This document shows positions 42,027 through 53,458 of a stretch of 64,000 nucleotides of DNA, one piece after another. Below the pieces are notes generated by a model. It had not been told where the DNA came from. It saw nothing but the letters and a program-made list of their open reading frames with translations, and searched no databases. A program made the translations under genes and the position numbers. Each line of letters starts with the position of its first letter. Positions within the stretch are counted from its first letter, which is position 1. Origin of the DNA: Actinomadura mexicana (GTDB taxonomy: Bacteria > Actinomycetota > Actinomycetes > Streptosporangiales > Streptosporangiaceae); contig NZ_FZNP01000007.1 in NCBI RefSeq assembly GCF_900188105.1, positions 372,001-436,000 of the forward strand. The letters are read 5' to 3'.

Positions 42027-43007
42027 CTACTGCGCGAGCATGTCGGCGGTGAGGTTGGCTTCGGTGCCGGGGATGCCCTGGTCGCCCGCGCGCTTGTCGG
42101 CCATGGCGAGGAGGCGGCGGATGCGGCCGGCGATGGCGTCCTTGGTGAGGGGCGGGTCGGCGAGCTGGCCGAGTTCCTCCAGGGACGCCTGCTTGTGCTC
42201 AAGGCGGAGGCGGCCGGCGTTGACCAGGTGCTCGGGGGCGTCGTCGCCGAGGATCTCCAGGGCGCGGGCGACGCGGGCGCCGGCGGCGACGGCGGCGCGG
42301 GCGGAGCGGCGCAGGTTGGCGTCGTCGAAGTTGGCGAGCCGGTTGGCGGTGGCGCGGACCTCGCGGCGCATCCGGCGCTCCTCCCAGGCCATGTAGCTGT
42401 CGTGGGCGCCGAGCCGGGTGAGCAGGGCGCCGATCGCGTCGCCGTCGCGGACGACGACCCGGTCGACGCCGCGGACCTCGCGGGCCTTGGCGTGGATCTT
42501 CAGGCGGCGGGCGGCGCCGACGAGGGCGAGCGCGGCCTCGGGACCGGGGCAGGTCACCTCCAGCGACATGGAGCGGCCGGGTTCGGTGAGGGAGCCGTGC
42601 GCCAGGAACGCGCCGCGCCAGGCCGACTCGGCGTCGCAGGCGGCACCCGAGACGACGTGCCGGGGCAGTCCGCGGACCGGCCGGCCGTTGTTGTCGATGA
42701 GGCCGGTCTGCCGGGCGAGGGACTCGCCGTCCCGGAAGACGCGCACGACGTAGCGGTTGCCCTTGCGCAGGCCGCTCGGCGCGAGCACGACGACCTCGGA
42801 GGTGTGCCCGAAGACCTCCGAGATGTCCTTGATCAGCCGCCGGGCCGCCACACCGGTGTCGATCTCGGCCTCGATCACGATGCGGCCGCTGACCAGGTGC
42901 AGGCCGCCCGCGAACCGCAGCAGCGTCGAGACCTCGGCCTTGCGGCAGCACGGCTTCAGCACCGTGAGCCTGCTCAGCTCGTCCTTGACCACACCGGTCA
43001 TCGCCAT
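42027..43007 (-). CDS. whiA: Sporulation/cell-division transcription factor WhiA
   Basis: This 326-residue protein has the normal WhiA length, the LAGLIDADG-homing-endonuclease-like N-terminal domain (KDELSRLTVLKPCCRKAEVSTLLRFAGGLHLVSG ... GAACDAESAWRGAFLAHGSLTEPGRS) and a C-terminal helix-turn-helix region (LRLEHKQASLEELGQLADPPLTKDAIAGRIRRLLAMAD). It is conserved across Gram-positives and, in streptomycetes, works with WhiB to switch on sporulation septation genes. The ATG at 43007 begins MAMTGVVKDEL, the family start. It ends the uvrC-rapZ-yvcK-whiA cluster. Confidence 0.96.
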   Translation of the reverse strand: MAMTGVVKDELSRLTVLKPCCRKAEVSTLLRFAGGLHLVSGRIVIEAEIDTGVAARRLIKDISEVFGHTSEVVVLAPSGLRKGNRYVVRVFRDGESLARQTGLIDNNGRPVRGLPRHVVSGAACDAESAWRGAFLAHGSLTEPGRSMSLEVTCPGPEAALALVGAARRLKIHAKAREVRGVDRVVVRDGDAIGALLTRLGAHDSYMAWEERRMRREVRATANRLANFDDANLRRSARAAVAAGARVARALEILGDDAPEHLVNAGRLRLEHKQASLEELGQLADPPLTKDAIAGRIRRLLAMADKRAGDQGIPGTEANLTADMLAQ

Positions 43008-43068
43008 CTGATGAACCCTCCCCCTATCGGACTTCCAGCAGTCTGGCCGATCGCGGCCGCGCCGGTCG

Positions 43069-44037
43069 TCACTCGGTGAATATCTGTACGAAGGCTTGGG
43101 CCAGGCGGGCGGGTTCATGACGCGGTGATCCGTCGTCGGCGGCGACGTCCGCGAGCACGAGGCGTCCGCCGAGGTCCTGGACGGCCTTGTCGAGGGCGTC
43201 CGGGTCGTCCACCACCGCGCGGTCGGCGAGGACGACGTCCACGCGCAGGTCGGGCGCGTGCGCCTGCAGCACCTCCAGGTGCGTCTGCGGGGAGAAGTCG
43301 TCGGTCTCGCCGGGCTGCTGCGCGAGGTTCAGCGCGACGACGCGGCGGGCGCGGGTGGTGGTGAGGGCGCGGGCGAGCGCGGGCACCTTCAGGTGCGGCA
43401 TGACGCTGGTGAACCACGAGCCGGGGCCGAACACGATCCAGTCGGCGTCCTCGACGGCGGCGAGGGCCTCCGGGCAGGCGGGCGGGTCGGCCGGCACCAG
43501 CGACACGCCGAGCACGCCGCCGGGCGTCCTGGCGCACGCCACCTGGCCCTTGACATGGGTGATCTCGTCGGGCCGGGCGGGGTCGGCGCCGCGGACCTCG
43601 GCGACGATGTCCATGGGGACGGCGGCCATCGGCAGCACGCGGCCGTGCGCGCCGAGCAGCCGGCCGACCCAGTCGAGCCCGGCGACGGTGGAGCCGGGCG
43701 AGGCGCCGTCACCGCCGAGCAGCTCCCACAGCGCGACGATGAGCAGGTTGCCGACGGCGTGGCCCTGCAGGTCGCCCTCGCTGCGGAAGCGGTGCTGGAC
43801 GACGTCCCGCCAGGTCTGGCCCCACTCGTCGTCGCCGCAGAGTGCGGCGAGCGCCATCCGCAGGTCGCCGGGCGGCAGCACGCCGAGCTCGCGGCGCAGC
43901 CGGCCGCTGGAACCGCCGTCGTCGGCGACGGTGACGATCGCGGTCAGCCGGTCGGTGACGCGGCGCAGCGCCGACAGCGACGCGTAGAGGCCGTGGCCCC
44001 CGCCGAGCGCGACGACCTTCGGGCCGAGGGGCTTCAC
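43069..44037 (-). CDS. yvcK: YvcK-family gluconeogenesis factor/CofD-like protein
   Basis: This 322-residue protein carries the YvcK start VVALGGGHGLYASLSALR, VTVADDGGSSGRLRRELGVLPPGDLR and WIVFGPGSWFTSVMPHLKVP. YvcK binds UDP-sugars and is needed for normal growth on gluconeogenic carbon and for cell-wall synthesis. It sits between rapZ and whiA, the conserved order. The GTG at 44037 has a GAGGAG site 11 bases upstream; a longer frame would overlap rapZ by more than 100 bases. Confidence 0.94.
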   Translation of the reverse strand: MKPLGPKVVALGGGHGLYASLSALRRVTDRLTAIVTVADDGGSSGRLRRELGVLPPGDLRMALAALCGDDEWGQTWRDVVQHRFRSEGDLQGHAVGNLLIVALWELLGGDGASPGSTVAGLDWVGRLLGAHGRVLPMAAVPMDIVAEVRGADPARPDEITHVKGQVACARTPGGVLGVSLVPADPPACPEALAAVEDADWIVFGPGSWFTSVMPHLKVPALARALTTTRARRVVALNLAQQPGETDDFSPQTHLEVLQAHAPDLRVDVVLADRAVVDDPDALDKAVQDLGGRLVLADVAADDGSPRHEPARLAQAFVQIFTE

Positions 44038-44089
44038 CGTGCCGTTTCTCTCCTCGTCCGGGACCCCCGCCGGCTCCCGGCGCGGACCG

Positions 44090-44968
44090 TCATTCGCGGC
44101 CGAGGTCACGATGGGCGACCTGCACCTCGATGCCCTCGTCCCGCAGCCGGGCGGCGATCTGTTCCGCCATGGCAACACTACGGTGTTTTCCACCGGTGCA
44201 TCCCACGGCGAGCGTCACGTAGTGCTTGCCCTCGCGTTCGTACCCGTCGGCGAGGAGCCGCAGCACCTCGGCGTAGGCGTCCAGGAACTCCTTGGCGCCG
44301 TGCTGCCCGAGGACGTAGTCGCGGACGGCGGTGTCGCGCCCCGTCTTCGGCCGCAGCTCCGGCACCCAGTGCGGGTTCGGCAGGAAGCGGCAGTCGACGA
44401 CGAGGTCGGCGTCGACCGGCAGGCCGTACTTGTAGCCGAACGACACGACGGTGGCGCGCAGGCTGGACTCGCCGGTGTCGTTGCCGAAGAAGCCGATGAT
44501 CTTGTTGCGCAGCTCGTGCACGTTCAGGCCGCTGGTGTCGATCACCAGGTCGGCCTCGGCGCGGACCTCGCGGACCAGCTCGCGCTCGCGGGCGATGCCG
44601 TCCACCAGGCGGCCGTCGCCCTGCAGCGGATGGGGACGGCGGACGCTCTCGAACCGGCGCACCAGGTCGGCGTCGCCGGCCTCCAGGAACACCACCCGCG
44701 GGTGGACGCCGCGGGCCTCCAGCTCGGCGATCGAGGAGTGCAGGTCGTCGGTGAACGCGCGGCTGCGGACGTCCACGACGACGGCGATGCGCGGCACCGC
44801 GTCCTTCACCCGGCCGCCGAGGTCGGCCATCGTGGCCAGCAGTCCGGGCGGCAGGTTGTCGACCACGAACCAGTCGAGGTCCTCCAGCGACTTGGCCGCG
44901 GTGCTGCGGCCCGCCCCGGACATACCGGTGACGATCACGATGTCCGGAATCTTGGTCTCGCTGGTCAT
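44090..44968 (-). CDS. rapZ: RapZ/YvcJ-family nucleotide-binding protein
   Basis: This 292-residue protein has the Walker A-like IVTGMSGAGRSTAAKSLEDLDWFVVDNLPPGLL, a Walker B area (VVVDVRSR) and the C-terminal domain that in E. coli RapZ binds RNA (VTLAVGCTGGKHRSVAMAEQIA). Outside the enterobacteria its role is not settled; it may couple nucleotide or sugar-phosphate status to regulation. The Walker A Lys is replaced by Arg (GAGRST), as in many family members. Its ATG overlaps the uvrC stop (ATGA). Confidence 0.94.
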   Translation of the reverse strand: MTSETKIPDIVIVTGMSGAGRSTAAKSLEDLDWFVVDNLPPGLLATMADLGGRVKDAVPRIAVVVDVRSRAFTDDLHSSIAELEARGVHPRVVFLEAGDADLVRRFESVRRPHPLQGDGRLVDGIARERELVREVRAEADLVIDTSGLNVHELRNKIIGFFGNDTGESSLRATVVSFGYKYGLPVDADLVVDCRFLPNPHWVPELRPKTGRDTAVRDYVLGQHGAKEFLDAYAEVLRLLADGYEREGKHYVTLAVGCTGGKHRSVAMAEQIAARLRDEGIEVQVAHRDLGRE

Positions 44969-46956
44969 GCGCCTCTCCCCCTGTGCTCCCCGTCGTCCCC
45001 GCCGCGATCCCCGCCCCCGCCGCCCGCCGGCGCGGCGCCGCCGTGCAGCGCCGCGACGATGCTCTGCGCGCTGCGCAGGCCGATCCCCGGAACCTCGGCG
45101 ACCTGCGCGGGCGTCGCGTCCTTCAGCCGCTTCAGCGATCCGAAGTGCTTCAGCAGCGCCGCGCGGCGCGCCGGGCCCAGACCCGGAACGTTATCGAGTT
45201 CGCTGACCGTCATGGACCTGGAACGCCGCTGCCGGTGGAAGGTGATGGCGAACCGGTGCGCCTCGTCGCGGACCCGCTGGACGAGGAACATGCCCTCGCT
45301 GTTGCGCGGCAGGATGACCGGATCGCCTTCGCCGGGGAGCCAGAGCTCCTCCAGCCGCTTGGCGATCCCGCACACCGCGATGTCGTCGACGCCGAGCTCG
45401 TCGAGGGCGCGCTGCGCGGCCGCGACCTGCGGTGGGCCGCCGTCGACGAGGACCAGGTTGGGCGGGTAGGCGAACTTGCGCGGCCGGCCGGTCTCCGGGT
45501 CGATCGGCTGGTGCGCGCCCTCCTCCTCCGGGTCGCCGAGGGTGTCGAGCTCGCCGGTCCTCTCGCTCTCGGCGAGGTAGCGCCTGAACCGTCGGGTGAT
45601 GACCTCGTGGATGGAGCGGACGTCGTCCTGCCCCTGCACGGCCTTGATCGTGAACCGGCGGTACTCGCTCTTGCGGGCCAGGCCGTCCTCGAACACGACC
45701 ATGGACGCGACCACGTCGGTGCCCTGCAGGTTGGACACGTCGTAGCACTCGATCCGCAGGGGGGCGTCGTCGAGCTCCAGAGCCTCCTGGAGCTCCTGCA
45801 GCGCGCGGCTGCGGGTGGTGAGGTCGGACGCGCGGCGCGTCTTGTGCTGCTTGAGCGCCTCGTGGGCGTTGCGCGCCACCGTCTCCAGCAGGGTCCGCTT
45901 GTCGCCGCGCTGCGGGACGTGCAGCCGGACGGGCCCGCCGCGCTGCTCCGACAGCAGCTCGGCCATGGCCTCCTCCTCCGGCGGCAGGGCCGGGACGAGG
46001 ACCTCGCGGGGCACCGACTCGCTCTCACCGTAGATCTGGATGAGGAAGTGCTCGACCAGGTCGGCGGTGGTGACGTCCTCGACCTTGTCGACGACCCAGC
46101 CGCGCTGCCCGCGGATGCGGCCGCCGCGCACGTAGAACACCTGGACGGCCGCCTCCAGCTCGTCCTCGGCGAAGGCGATCATGTCGCAGTCGGTGCGGTC
46201 GGGCAGTACGACCGCCTGCTTCTCCAGAGCGCGCTCCAGGGCGCGGATGTCGTCGCGGAGCCGGGCGGCGCGCTCGTACTCCTGGGACGTGGCGGCCTCG
46301 CGCATGTCGCGTTCGAGGCGCTTGATGAACCGGGTGGTGTCGCCGGCCATGAAGTCGCAGAAGTCCTCGGCGAGCAGGCGGTGCTCGTCGGGCGAGACGC
46401 GGCCGACGCACGGCGCCGAGCACTTGCCGATGTAGCCGAGCAGGCACGGCCGGTCGAGCTGGTGCTGCCGTTTGAACACGCCGGCGCTGCACGTCCGGAC
46501 GGGGAACACGCGCAGCAGCTGGTCGACCGTCTCCCGGATCGCCCAAGCGTGGGAGTACGGCCCGAAGTAGCGCACGCCCTTCCGCTTGGCGCCCCGCATC
46601 ACCATCACCCTCGGGAAATCCTCGTTCAGGGTGACGGCGAGATAGGGATAGGACTTGTCGTCGCGGTAGCGGACGTTGAACCTGGGGTCGAACTCCTTGA
46701 TCCAGGAGTACTCCAGCTGGAGGGCCTCGACCTCGGTGCCGACGACCGTCCAGTCGACGCGCGCGGCGGTCTGCACCATCGTCTGGGTGCGGGGGTGCAG
46801 GGCGGAGAAGTCGGCGAAGTAGGAGTTCAGCCGCGAACGCAGGTTCTTGGCCTTGCCCACGTAGATGACCCGGCCGTGCTCGTCGCGGAACCGGTACACC
46901 CCCGGGGATTCCGGGATGGAGCCGGGTGCGGGTCGGTAGGTCGCCGGGTCTGCCAC
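44965..46956 (-). CDS. uvrC: Excinuclease ABC subunit UvrC
   Basis: This 663-residue protein makes the dual incisions of nucleotide-excision repair. The N-terminal GIY-YIG nuclease (SPGVYRFRDEHGRVIYVGKAKNLRSRLNSYF), the Cys-rich loop (DRPCLLGYIGKCSAPCVG), a UVR motif (YERAARLRDDIRALERAL), the RNase H-like C nuclease (IECYDVSNLQGTD, LVDGGPPQVAA) and a C-terminal double helix-hairpin-helix (LDNVPGLGPARRAALLKHFGS, EVPGIGLRSAQSI) are all present. A short Gly/Asp-rich tail follows. The GTG at 46956 was chosen (ADPATYRPAPGSIPE); the gene leads the cluster. Confidence 0.97.
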   Translation of the reverse strand: MADPATYRPAPGSIPESPGVYRFRDEHGRVIYVGKAKNLRSRLNSYFADFSALHPRTQTMVQTAARVDWTVVGTEVEALQLEYSWIKEFDPRFNVRYRDDKSYPYLAVTLNEDFPRVMVMRGAKRKGVRYFGPYSHAWAIRETVDQLLRVFPVRTCSAGVFKRQHQLDRPCLLGYIGKCSAPCVGRVSPDEHRLLAEDFCDFMAGDTTRFIKRLERDMREAATSQEYERAARLRDDIRALERALEKQAVVLPDRTDCDMIAFAEDELEAAVQVFYVRGGRIRGQRGWVVDKVEDVTTADLVEHFLIQIYGESESVPREVLVPALPPEEEAMAELLSEQRGGPVRLHVPQRGDKRTLLETVARNAHEALKQHKTRRASDLTTRSRALQELQEALELDDAPLRIECYDVSNLQGTDVVASMVVFEDGLARKSEYRRFTIKAVQGQDDVRSIHEVITRRFRRYLAESERTGELDTLGDPEEEGAHQPIDPETGRPRKFAYPPNLVLVDGGPPQVAAAQRALDELGVDDIAVCGIAKRLEELWLPGEGDPVILPRNSEGMFLVQRVRDEAHRFAITFHRQRRSRSMTVSELDNVPGLGPARRAALLKHFGSLKRLKDATPAQVAEVPGIGLRSAQSIVAALHGGAAPAGGGGGDRGGDDGEHRGRGA

Positions 46957-47117
46957 GCTCGAAAGCCTAATGGGCGACACCGACACGCCGAGCCCCCGCA
47001 CGCCCGGCGCCGTCCCGCCGCCCCGAGGGTGACGTAGATCTCTCCCTACTGCCCGGATGTTCGCAAATGCTTCGGAAAGGGAGGGTCAAACGGATCCGGA
47101 AGGGGGACGTCGCGCAC

Positions 47118-48287
47118 ATGTCCGCACTCTGGGCATGGACCATCCTGGCCGCCGTCGCCGGCACGTCCGTGATCGCCGTGGAGGTGGGCCGCCGGCTCGT
47201 CGCGGGCCGGCTGTCGCACCGCTGGCCCGGCGCGGGCCGGGTCGCCCGGCGCTGCACCGCGCCCGTGTTCGCGTTCGCGGTGGTGGTCAGCTCCAGCACC
47301 GCGATGCCGTACCAGTTCATCGGCGGGCACGCCGAGGACGTGGTCCGGCACGCGATGCGGATCGCGGCGATCGGCGCCTCCACGTGGCTGGTGATGCGGA
47401 TCGGCTACGCGCTGAGCGACCCGCCGCTGGCGCGGCTGATGCGGATCGAGGGCGAGCGCAACCGGCGGGCCAGGCGGGCCCGCACGCAGATGCTGCTGCT
47501 GCGCCGCATCGCCGCCGTCATCATCGTGGTCCTCGCCGTCGGCGCGGCGCTGTTCACGTTCCCGGCCGTGCGGGCGGTCGGGGCCGGGGTGCTCGCCTCG
47601 GCGGGCGTCGCCGGCCTGGTGGTCGGCATCGCGGCGCGGCCGACCCTCGGCAACCTGCTGGCCGGGCTGCAACTGGCGTTCAGCGACGCGCTGCGCCTGG
47701 ACGACGTCGTCGTCACGCAGGGCATCTGGGGCCGGGTCGAGGAGCTGACGCTGTCGTACGTCGTCCTGCAGCTCTGGGACGACCGGCGCATGATCTTCCC
47801 GGTGTCGCACTTCACCGAGCAGCCGTTCGAGAACTGGACCCGGCACTCCAGCCGCCTGCTCGGCTCGGTCGAGCTGCACGTGGACTGGACGGTCCCGGTC
47901 GAGGACCTGCGCGCCGAGCTGTACACGGCGCTGAAGGAGAACCCGCTGTGGGACCGGCGGGAGTGGATGCTGCAGGTGGTGGACGTGCTGCCGAGCGGCC
48001 TCGTCACGGTGCGCGCGCTGATGAGCGCCGCCGACTCGGCGAGCACCTGGGACCTGCGCTGCGACGTGCGCGAGCACCTGGTCTCCCATATCCGCGACCG
48101 CCACCCGGAGGCCCTCCCCCGGCTCCGTATCGGCCCCGAACCGGTGGTGGACGGTGCCGGGGCCGAGGCGGACGACCCGGCGCCGGCCACCGAGGACGAG
48201 GTGGCGGAGGGACGGCACGCCGACGGCGCGCGGGCCGTCCCCCGTGTGGACGGCCCGGCGCGCACGAAGGCGCTCAGGCGAGCGTGA
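47118..48287 (+). CDS. MscS-type mechanosensitive ion channel
   Basis: This 389-residue membrane protein has four or more hydrophobic helices (about 5-25, 55-75, 90-110, 140-185) and the pore helix with the MscS pattern GVLASAGVAGLVVGIAARPTLGNLLAGLQLAF followed by the beta domain (LRLDDVVVTQGIWGRVEELTLSYVVLQLWDDRRMIFPVSHF). It would release solutes under membrane tension. An acidic C-terminal tail ends in a basic stretch. The ATG at 47118 has an AAGGGGGA site; an upstream start would add a short basic segment. It is divergent from uvrC and overlaps the convergent Rieske gene by 14 bases. Confidence 0.9.
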   Translation: MSALWAWTILAAVAGTSVIAVEVGRRLVAGRLSHRWPGAGRVARRCTAPVFAFAVVVSSSTAMPYQFIGGHAEDVVRHAMRIAAIGASTWLVMRIGYALSDPPLARLMRIEGERNRRARRARTQMLLLRRIAAVIIVVLAVGAALFTFPAVRAVGAGVLASAGVAGLVVGIAARPTLGNLLAGLQLAFSDALRLDDVVVTQGIWGRVEELTLSYVVLQLWDDRRMIFPVSHFTEQPFENWTRHSSRLLGSVELHVDWTVPVEDLRAELYTALKENPLWDRREWMLQVVDVLPSGLVTVRALMSAADSASTWDLRCDVREHLVSHIRDRHPEALPRLRIGPEPVVDGAGAEADDPAPATEDEVAEGRHADGARAVPRVDGPARTKALRRA

Positions 48288-48774
48288 TCTTCCCGCCCTG
48301 GACGGTGACCTTCTTCCCGGCCAGGGGCTCGTCGGCGGGCGGGCTCGCCACCGACCCGTCCGTGATCTTGAACTTGCTGCCGTGGCAGGGGCAGTTGATC
48401 GTGCCTCCGGACACCGATCCGACGCTGCATCCCCGATGGGTGCAGGTCGCGGAGAACGCCGTGAACTCGCCCTGGCGGGGCTGGCAGACGACGACCTTGG
48501 CGTCCTCGAACACCTTGCCCCCGCCGACGGGGATCTCGCTCACCGAGGCCAGGGCCGCGCCCGTCCCGCCGCCACCGCTCCCGCCCCCGGAGCCGCCGGA
48601 GCCGCCCCCGCCGTCGCCCGATTCGCCGCACGCCGCCGCCAGCCCGGCCACGCCCGCGAGTCCGGCGCCGATGAGAAGTCCCCGGCGGGTACCGCCCGCT
48701 TGGGACTCCCCTGGCGCGTCCTCCCCCGGCGTGCGCTCCGTTCCGTCCGCCCGCGTCTCGGACCTGTGTGGCAT
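48274..48774 (-). CDS. Rieske [2Fe-2S] lipoprotein, exported by Tat
   Basis: This 166-residue protein has a twin-arginine signal (GGTRRGLLIGAGLAGVAGLAAACGE) with a lipobox cysteine, then a Gly/Ser linker (GDGGGGSGGSGGGSGGGG) and a Rieske domain. The cluster motif is complete, CTHRGCSVG ... NCPCHGSKF, with the extra cysteine pair seen in bc1-type Rieske proteins. It would carry an electron-transfer cluster on the outer face of the membrane; its partner is unknown. The ATG at 48774 has a GGAGGGGCG site. It is a paralogue of the next gene upstream. Confidence 0.93.
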   Translation of the reverse strand: MPHRSETRADGTERTPGEDAPGESQAGGTRRGLLIGAGLAGVAGLAAACGESGDGGGGSGGSGGGSGGGGTGAALASVSEIPVGGGKVFEDAKVVVCQPRQGEFTAFSATCTHRGCSVGSVSGGTINCPCHGSKFKITDGSVASPPADEPLAGKKVTVQGGKITLA

Positions 48775-48868
48775 TCTCGCCCCTCCGGTGACCTCTCTCG
48801 GTTCCTGTCCGTCACCGGGAACCACGGATGCGCGAGCGGGTCGGTTCAAAGCCGAACCCGAACGATGA

Positions 48869-49309
48869 TCAGGTGACGACGATGCCGCCGCCCTCGACCC
48901 GCACGGGATACTCCTTGAGGGGCGCCTTGGCGGGGCCGTGCTGCACCGAGCCGTCAGTGATCTTGAACTCGCTGCCGTGGCAGTGGCACTTGATCAGCCC
49001 GTTCGACACCCCGCCGACCGCGCAGCCCTGGTGGGTGCACACCGCGGTGAACGCCTTGTAGGCGCCCGGGCTCGGCTGGGTCACCACGACCTTCTCGTCG
49101 CCGTAGACCCTGCCGCCGCCGACCGGGATGTCGGCGGCCTTGGCGATCTGCTTTCCCCTGAGGTCCTCGGCGGGCTTCGCCCCGCCTCCGGACGCGCACC
49201 CCGCGAGCGCGGCGGCGCCGAGCGCCCCCGCCCCGCAGAGCACCGCGCGCCGGCCGACTCCCCCGCTCCCGGCGGCCTCGGCGGCTCCGGGCGTCACTTC
49301 GTCTCCCAT
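48869..49309 (-). CDS. Rieske [2Fe-2S] lipoprotein, second copy
   Basis: This 146-residue protein has a Tat-type signal (GVGRRAVLCGAGALGAAALAGCAS) with a lipobox, then a Rieske domain with CTHQGCAVG ... KCHCHGSEF, keeping both Cys and both His ligands. It resembles the downstream Rieske protein in the conserved core but has no Gly/Ser linker. The ATG at 49309 has a CAGGAT element six bases upstream and no Shine-Dalgarno, suggesting a leaderless message. The gap to the downstream Rieske gene is 94 bases. Confidence 0.93.
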   Translation of the reverse strand: MGDEVTPGAAEAAGSGGVGRRAVLCGAGALGAAALAGCASGGGAKPAEDLRGKQIAKAADIPVGGGRVYGDEKVVVTQPSPGAYKAFTAVCTHQGCAVGGVSNGLIKCHCHGSEFKITDGSVQHGPAKAPLKEYPVRVEGGGIVVT

Positions 49310-49363
49310 GGCTCCATCCTGGTGGACGGCCTCACCCGTCCCGCACCGACCCGCCTCCAGGGC

Positions 49364-52201
<2,838 letters not shown>

Positions 52202-52662
52202 GTTCTTCCGGTCCTCTTCTGGGCGCGGTGATCTGCGGTTACGGCTCGGTATCAAGGCTAGCCACGGGGTGCGACAGGAGTCCCCGACTTCTCAACAGCG
52301 GCGCTCGCCGCTGCATTTCATGACGCTACCCGGCCGATCCGAGCGGTCGGGACGGCACCATCGCACCGTACACGTGTTCGAACGCCACCCGCCACCGGAA
52401 CACCGCCTGGAGCGCGGCACCCCCTCCGACCACCCGGAACGCTCTCCGGTCGTGGACGCGCCCGCCCAGGCCGCTTTCGGGTTCGGGACACGGAGCGCAG
52501 CCGTCGCACCGCCGCTCGTCCCCGCCATCCAGGCGGTCCGGGCGGGGCCCGGCGTCCTCGGACGCCGCCCGTCCGCCGACCGGACGCTCCGTGATCATCG
52601 TCGTCTGGCGCGGGCCGGGCCGGTGCGACAGGATGGAGCGTCCTTTTCGGCGAGGAGGGATC
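52202..52662. other. 461-base gap between uvrA and the DinB-family gene
   Basis: This divergent region must hold promoters for both genes. Upstream of uvrA no clear actinobacterial LexA site (GAAC-N4-GTTC) was seen. A CAGGAT -10-like element lies about 34 bases before the DinB-family ATG. The middle contains one weak open frame on the minus strand (see next entry). Confidence 0.5.
52326..52598 (-). CDS. Possible small Cys-containing protein (weak candidate)
   Basis: A 90-residue frame begins MITERPVGG and contains CDGCAPCPEPE followed by a positively charged tail. Third codon positions are G/C-rich but less so than in the confirmed genes of this window (roughly five-sixths by eye), and no Shine-Dalgarno is clear. 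It may be a real small gene, a decayed one or chance. Listed because the gap would otherwise be unusually long. Confidence 0.25.
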   Translation of the reverse strand: MITERPVGGRAASEDAGPRPDRLDGGDERRCDGCAPCPEPESGLGGRVHDRRAFRVVGGGAALQAVFRWRVAFEHVYGAMVPSRPLGSAG

Positions 52663-53427
52663 ATGGACTGGCGCGACGTGATCGACGAGCTGGACGCGGG
52701 CGTGGAGCGGATCTCCGCGACGCTGGAGGGGCTGTCCGACCACGCCCTGCGGGGCGCGTCCGCGCTGCCGGGATGGAGCCGCGGGCACGTGGCGACGCAC
52801 ATCGCGCGCAACGCCGACTCCCTGTGGAACCTGCTCGAAGGGGCGCGCACGGGGACGGAGATCCCGCAGTACCCGAGCATGGACCGGCGCAACGCCGACG
52901 TCACCGCGGGCGCGGGGCGCGGCCGGGAGGAGCTGGTCGCGGACGTCCGGGCGACGCAGGCGCGGTTCTCCGAGCAGGCCCGGTCACTGCCCGGGAGGGC
53001 CTGGAACGCTTCGGTGCGGGCGATGTCGGGCCGGTCCCATCCGGCCTGGTACGCGGTCTTCCGCCGCTGGAACGAGGTGGAGGCACACCATGTCGACCTC
53101 GCCGCGGGGTACGGCCCCGCCGACTGGCCCGAGCCCTACGTCCGGTGGGCCGCGGCGGCCACGCTGGCGGACCTGCCGGCCCTGCCGGACCGGCGCCTCG
53201 GGGAGCTGGCCGGGCTGCGGATCACCGCGACCGACTCCGGCGAGACCGCCGAGCTCGGCTGGACGCCCGGCGGCCCGGAGGCGTCCGGCTCCGGGCGGGC
53301 GCTGCTGGGCTGGCTGAGCGGACGGTCGGACGGCGCGGGCGTTCACCTCCGCCCCGACGGCCCGCTGCCCGTGCCGCCGCCCTGGCCGCACGAGCCCTCG
53401 CGGTTCTCGGAGGAGTCGGGCTTCTGA
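52663..53427 (+). CDS. Mycothiol-dependent maleylpyruvate isomerase-family protein (DinB fold)
   Basis: This 254-residue protein has the DinB/MDMPI four-helix domain with the metal-binding histidines in GHVATHIARNADSL and VEAHHVDLA and a conserved small C-terminal domain (ADLPALPDRRLGELAGL, GSGRALLGWLSGRSDG). The family uses mycothiol as cofactor in actinobacteria, as in maleylpyruvate isomerisation, but many members have other or unknown substrates. No gentisate pathway genes are adjacent. The ATG at 52663 has a strong GAGGAGG site. Confidence 0.85.
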   Translation: MDWRDVIDELDAGVERISATLEGLSDHALRGASALPGWSRGHVATHIARNADSLWNLLEGARTGTEIPQYPSMDRRNADVTAGAGRGREELVADVRATQARFSEQARSLPGRAWNASVRAMSGRSHPAWYAVFRRWNEVEAHHVDLAAGYGPADWPEPYVRWAAAATLADLPALPDRRLGELAGLRITATDSGETAELGWTPGGPEASGSGRALLGWLSGRSDGAGVHLRPDGPLPVPPPWPHEPSRFSEESGF

Positions 53428-53458
53428 GGGGGCCGGGGGCCTGGGGAAGGACGTCGGC

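Noticed and set aside
52360..52400. Possible LexA (SOS) box near GTTCGAAC upstream of uvrA
   Set aside because: The required spacing (GAAC-N4-GTTC) is not met, and the element is more than 150 bases from the uvrA start.
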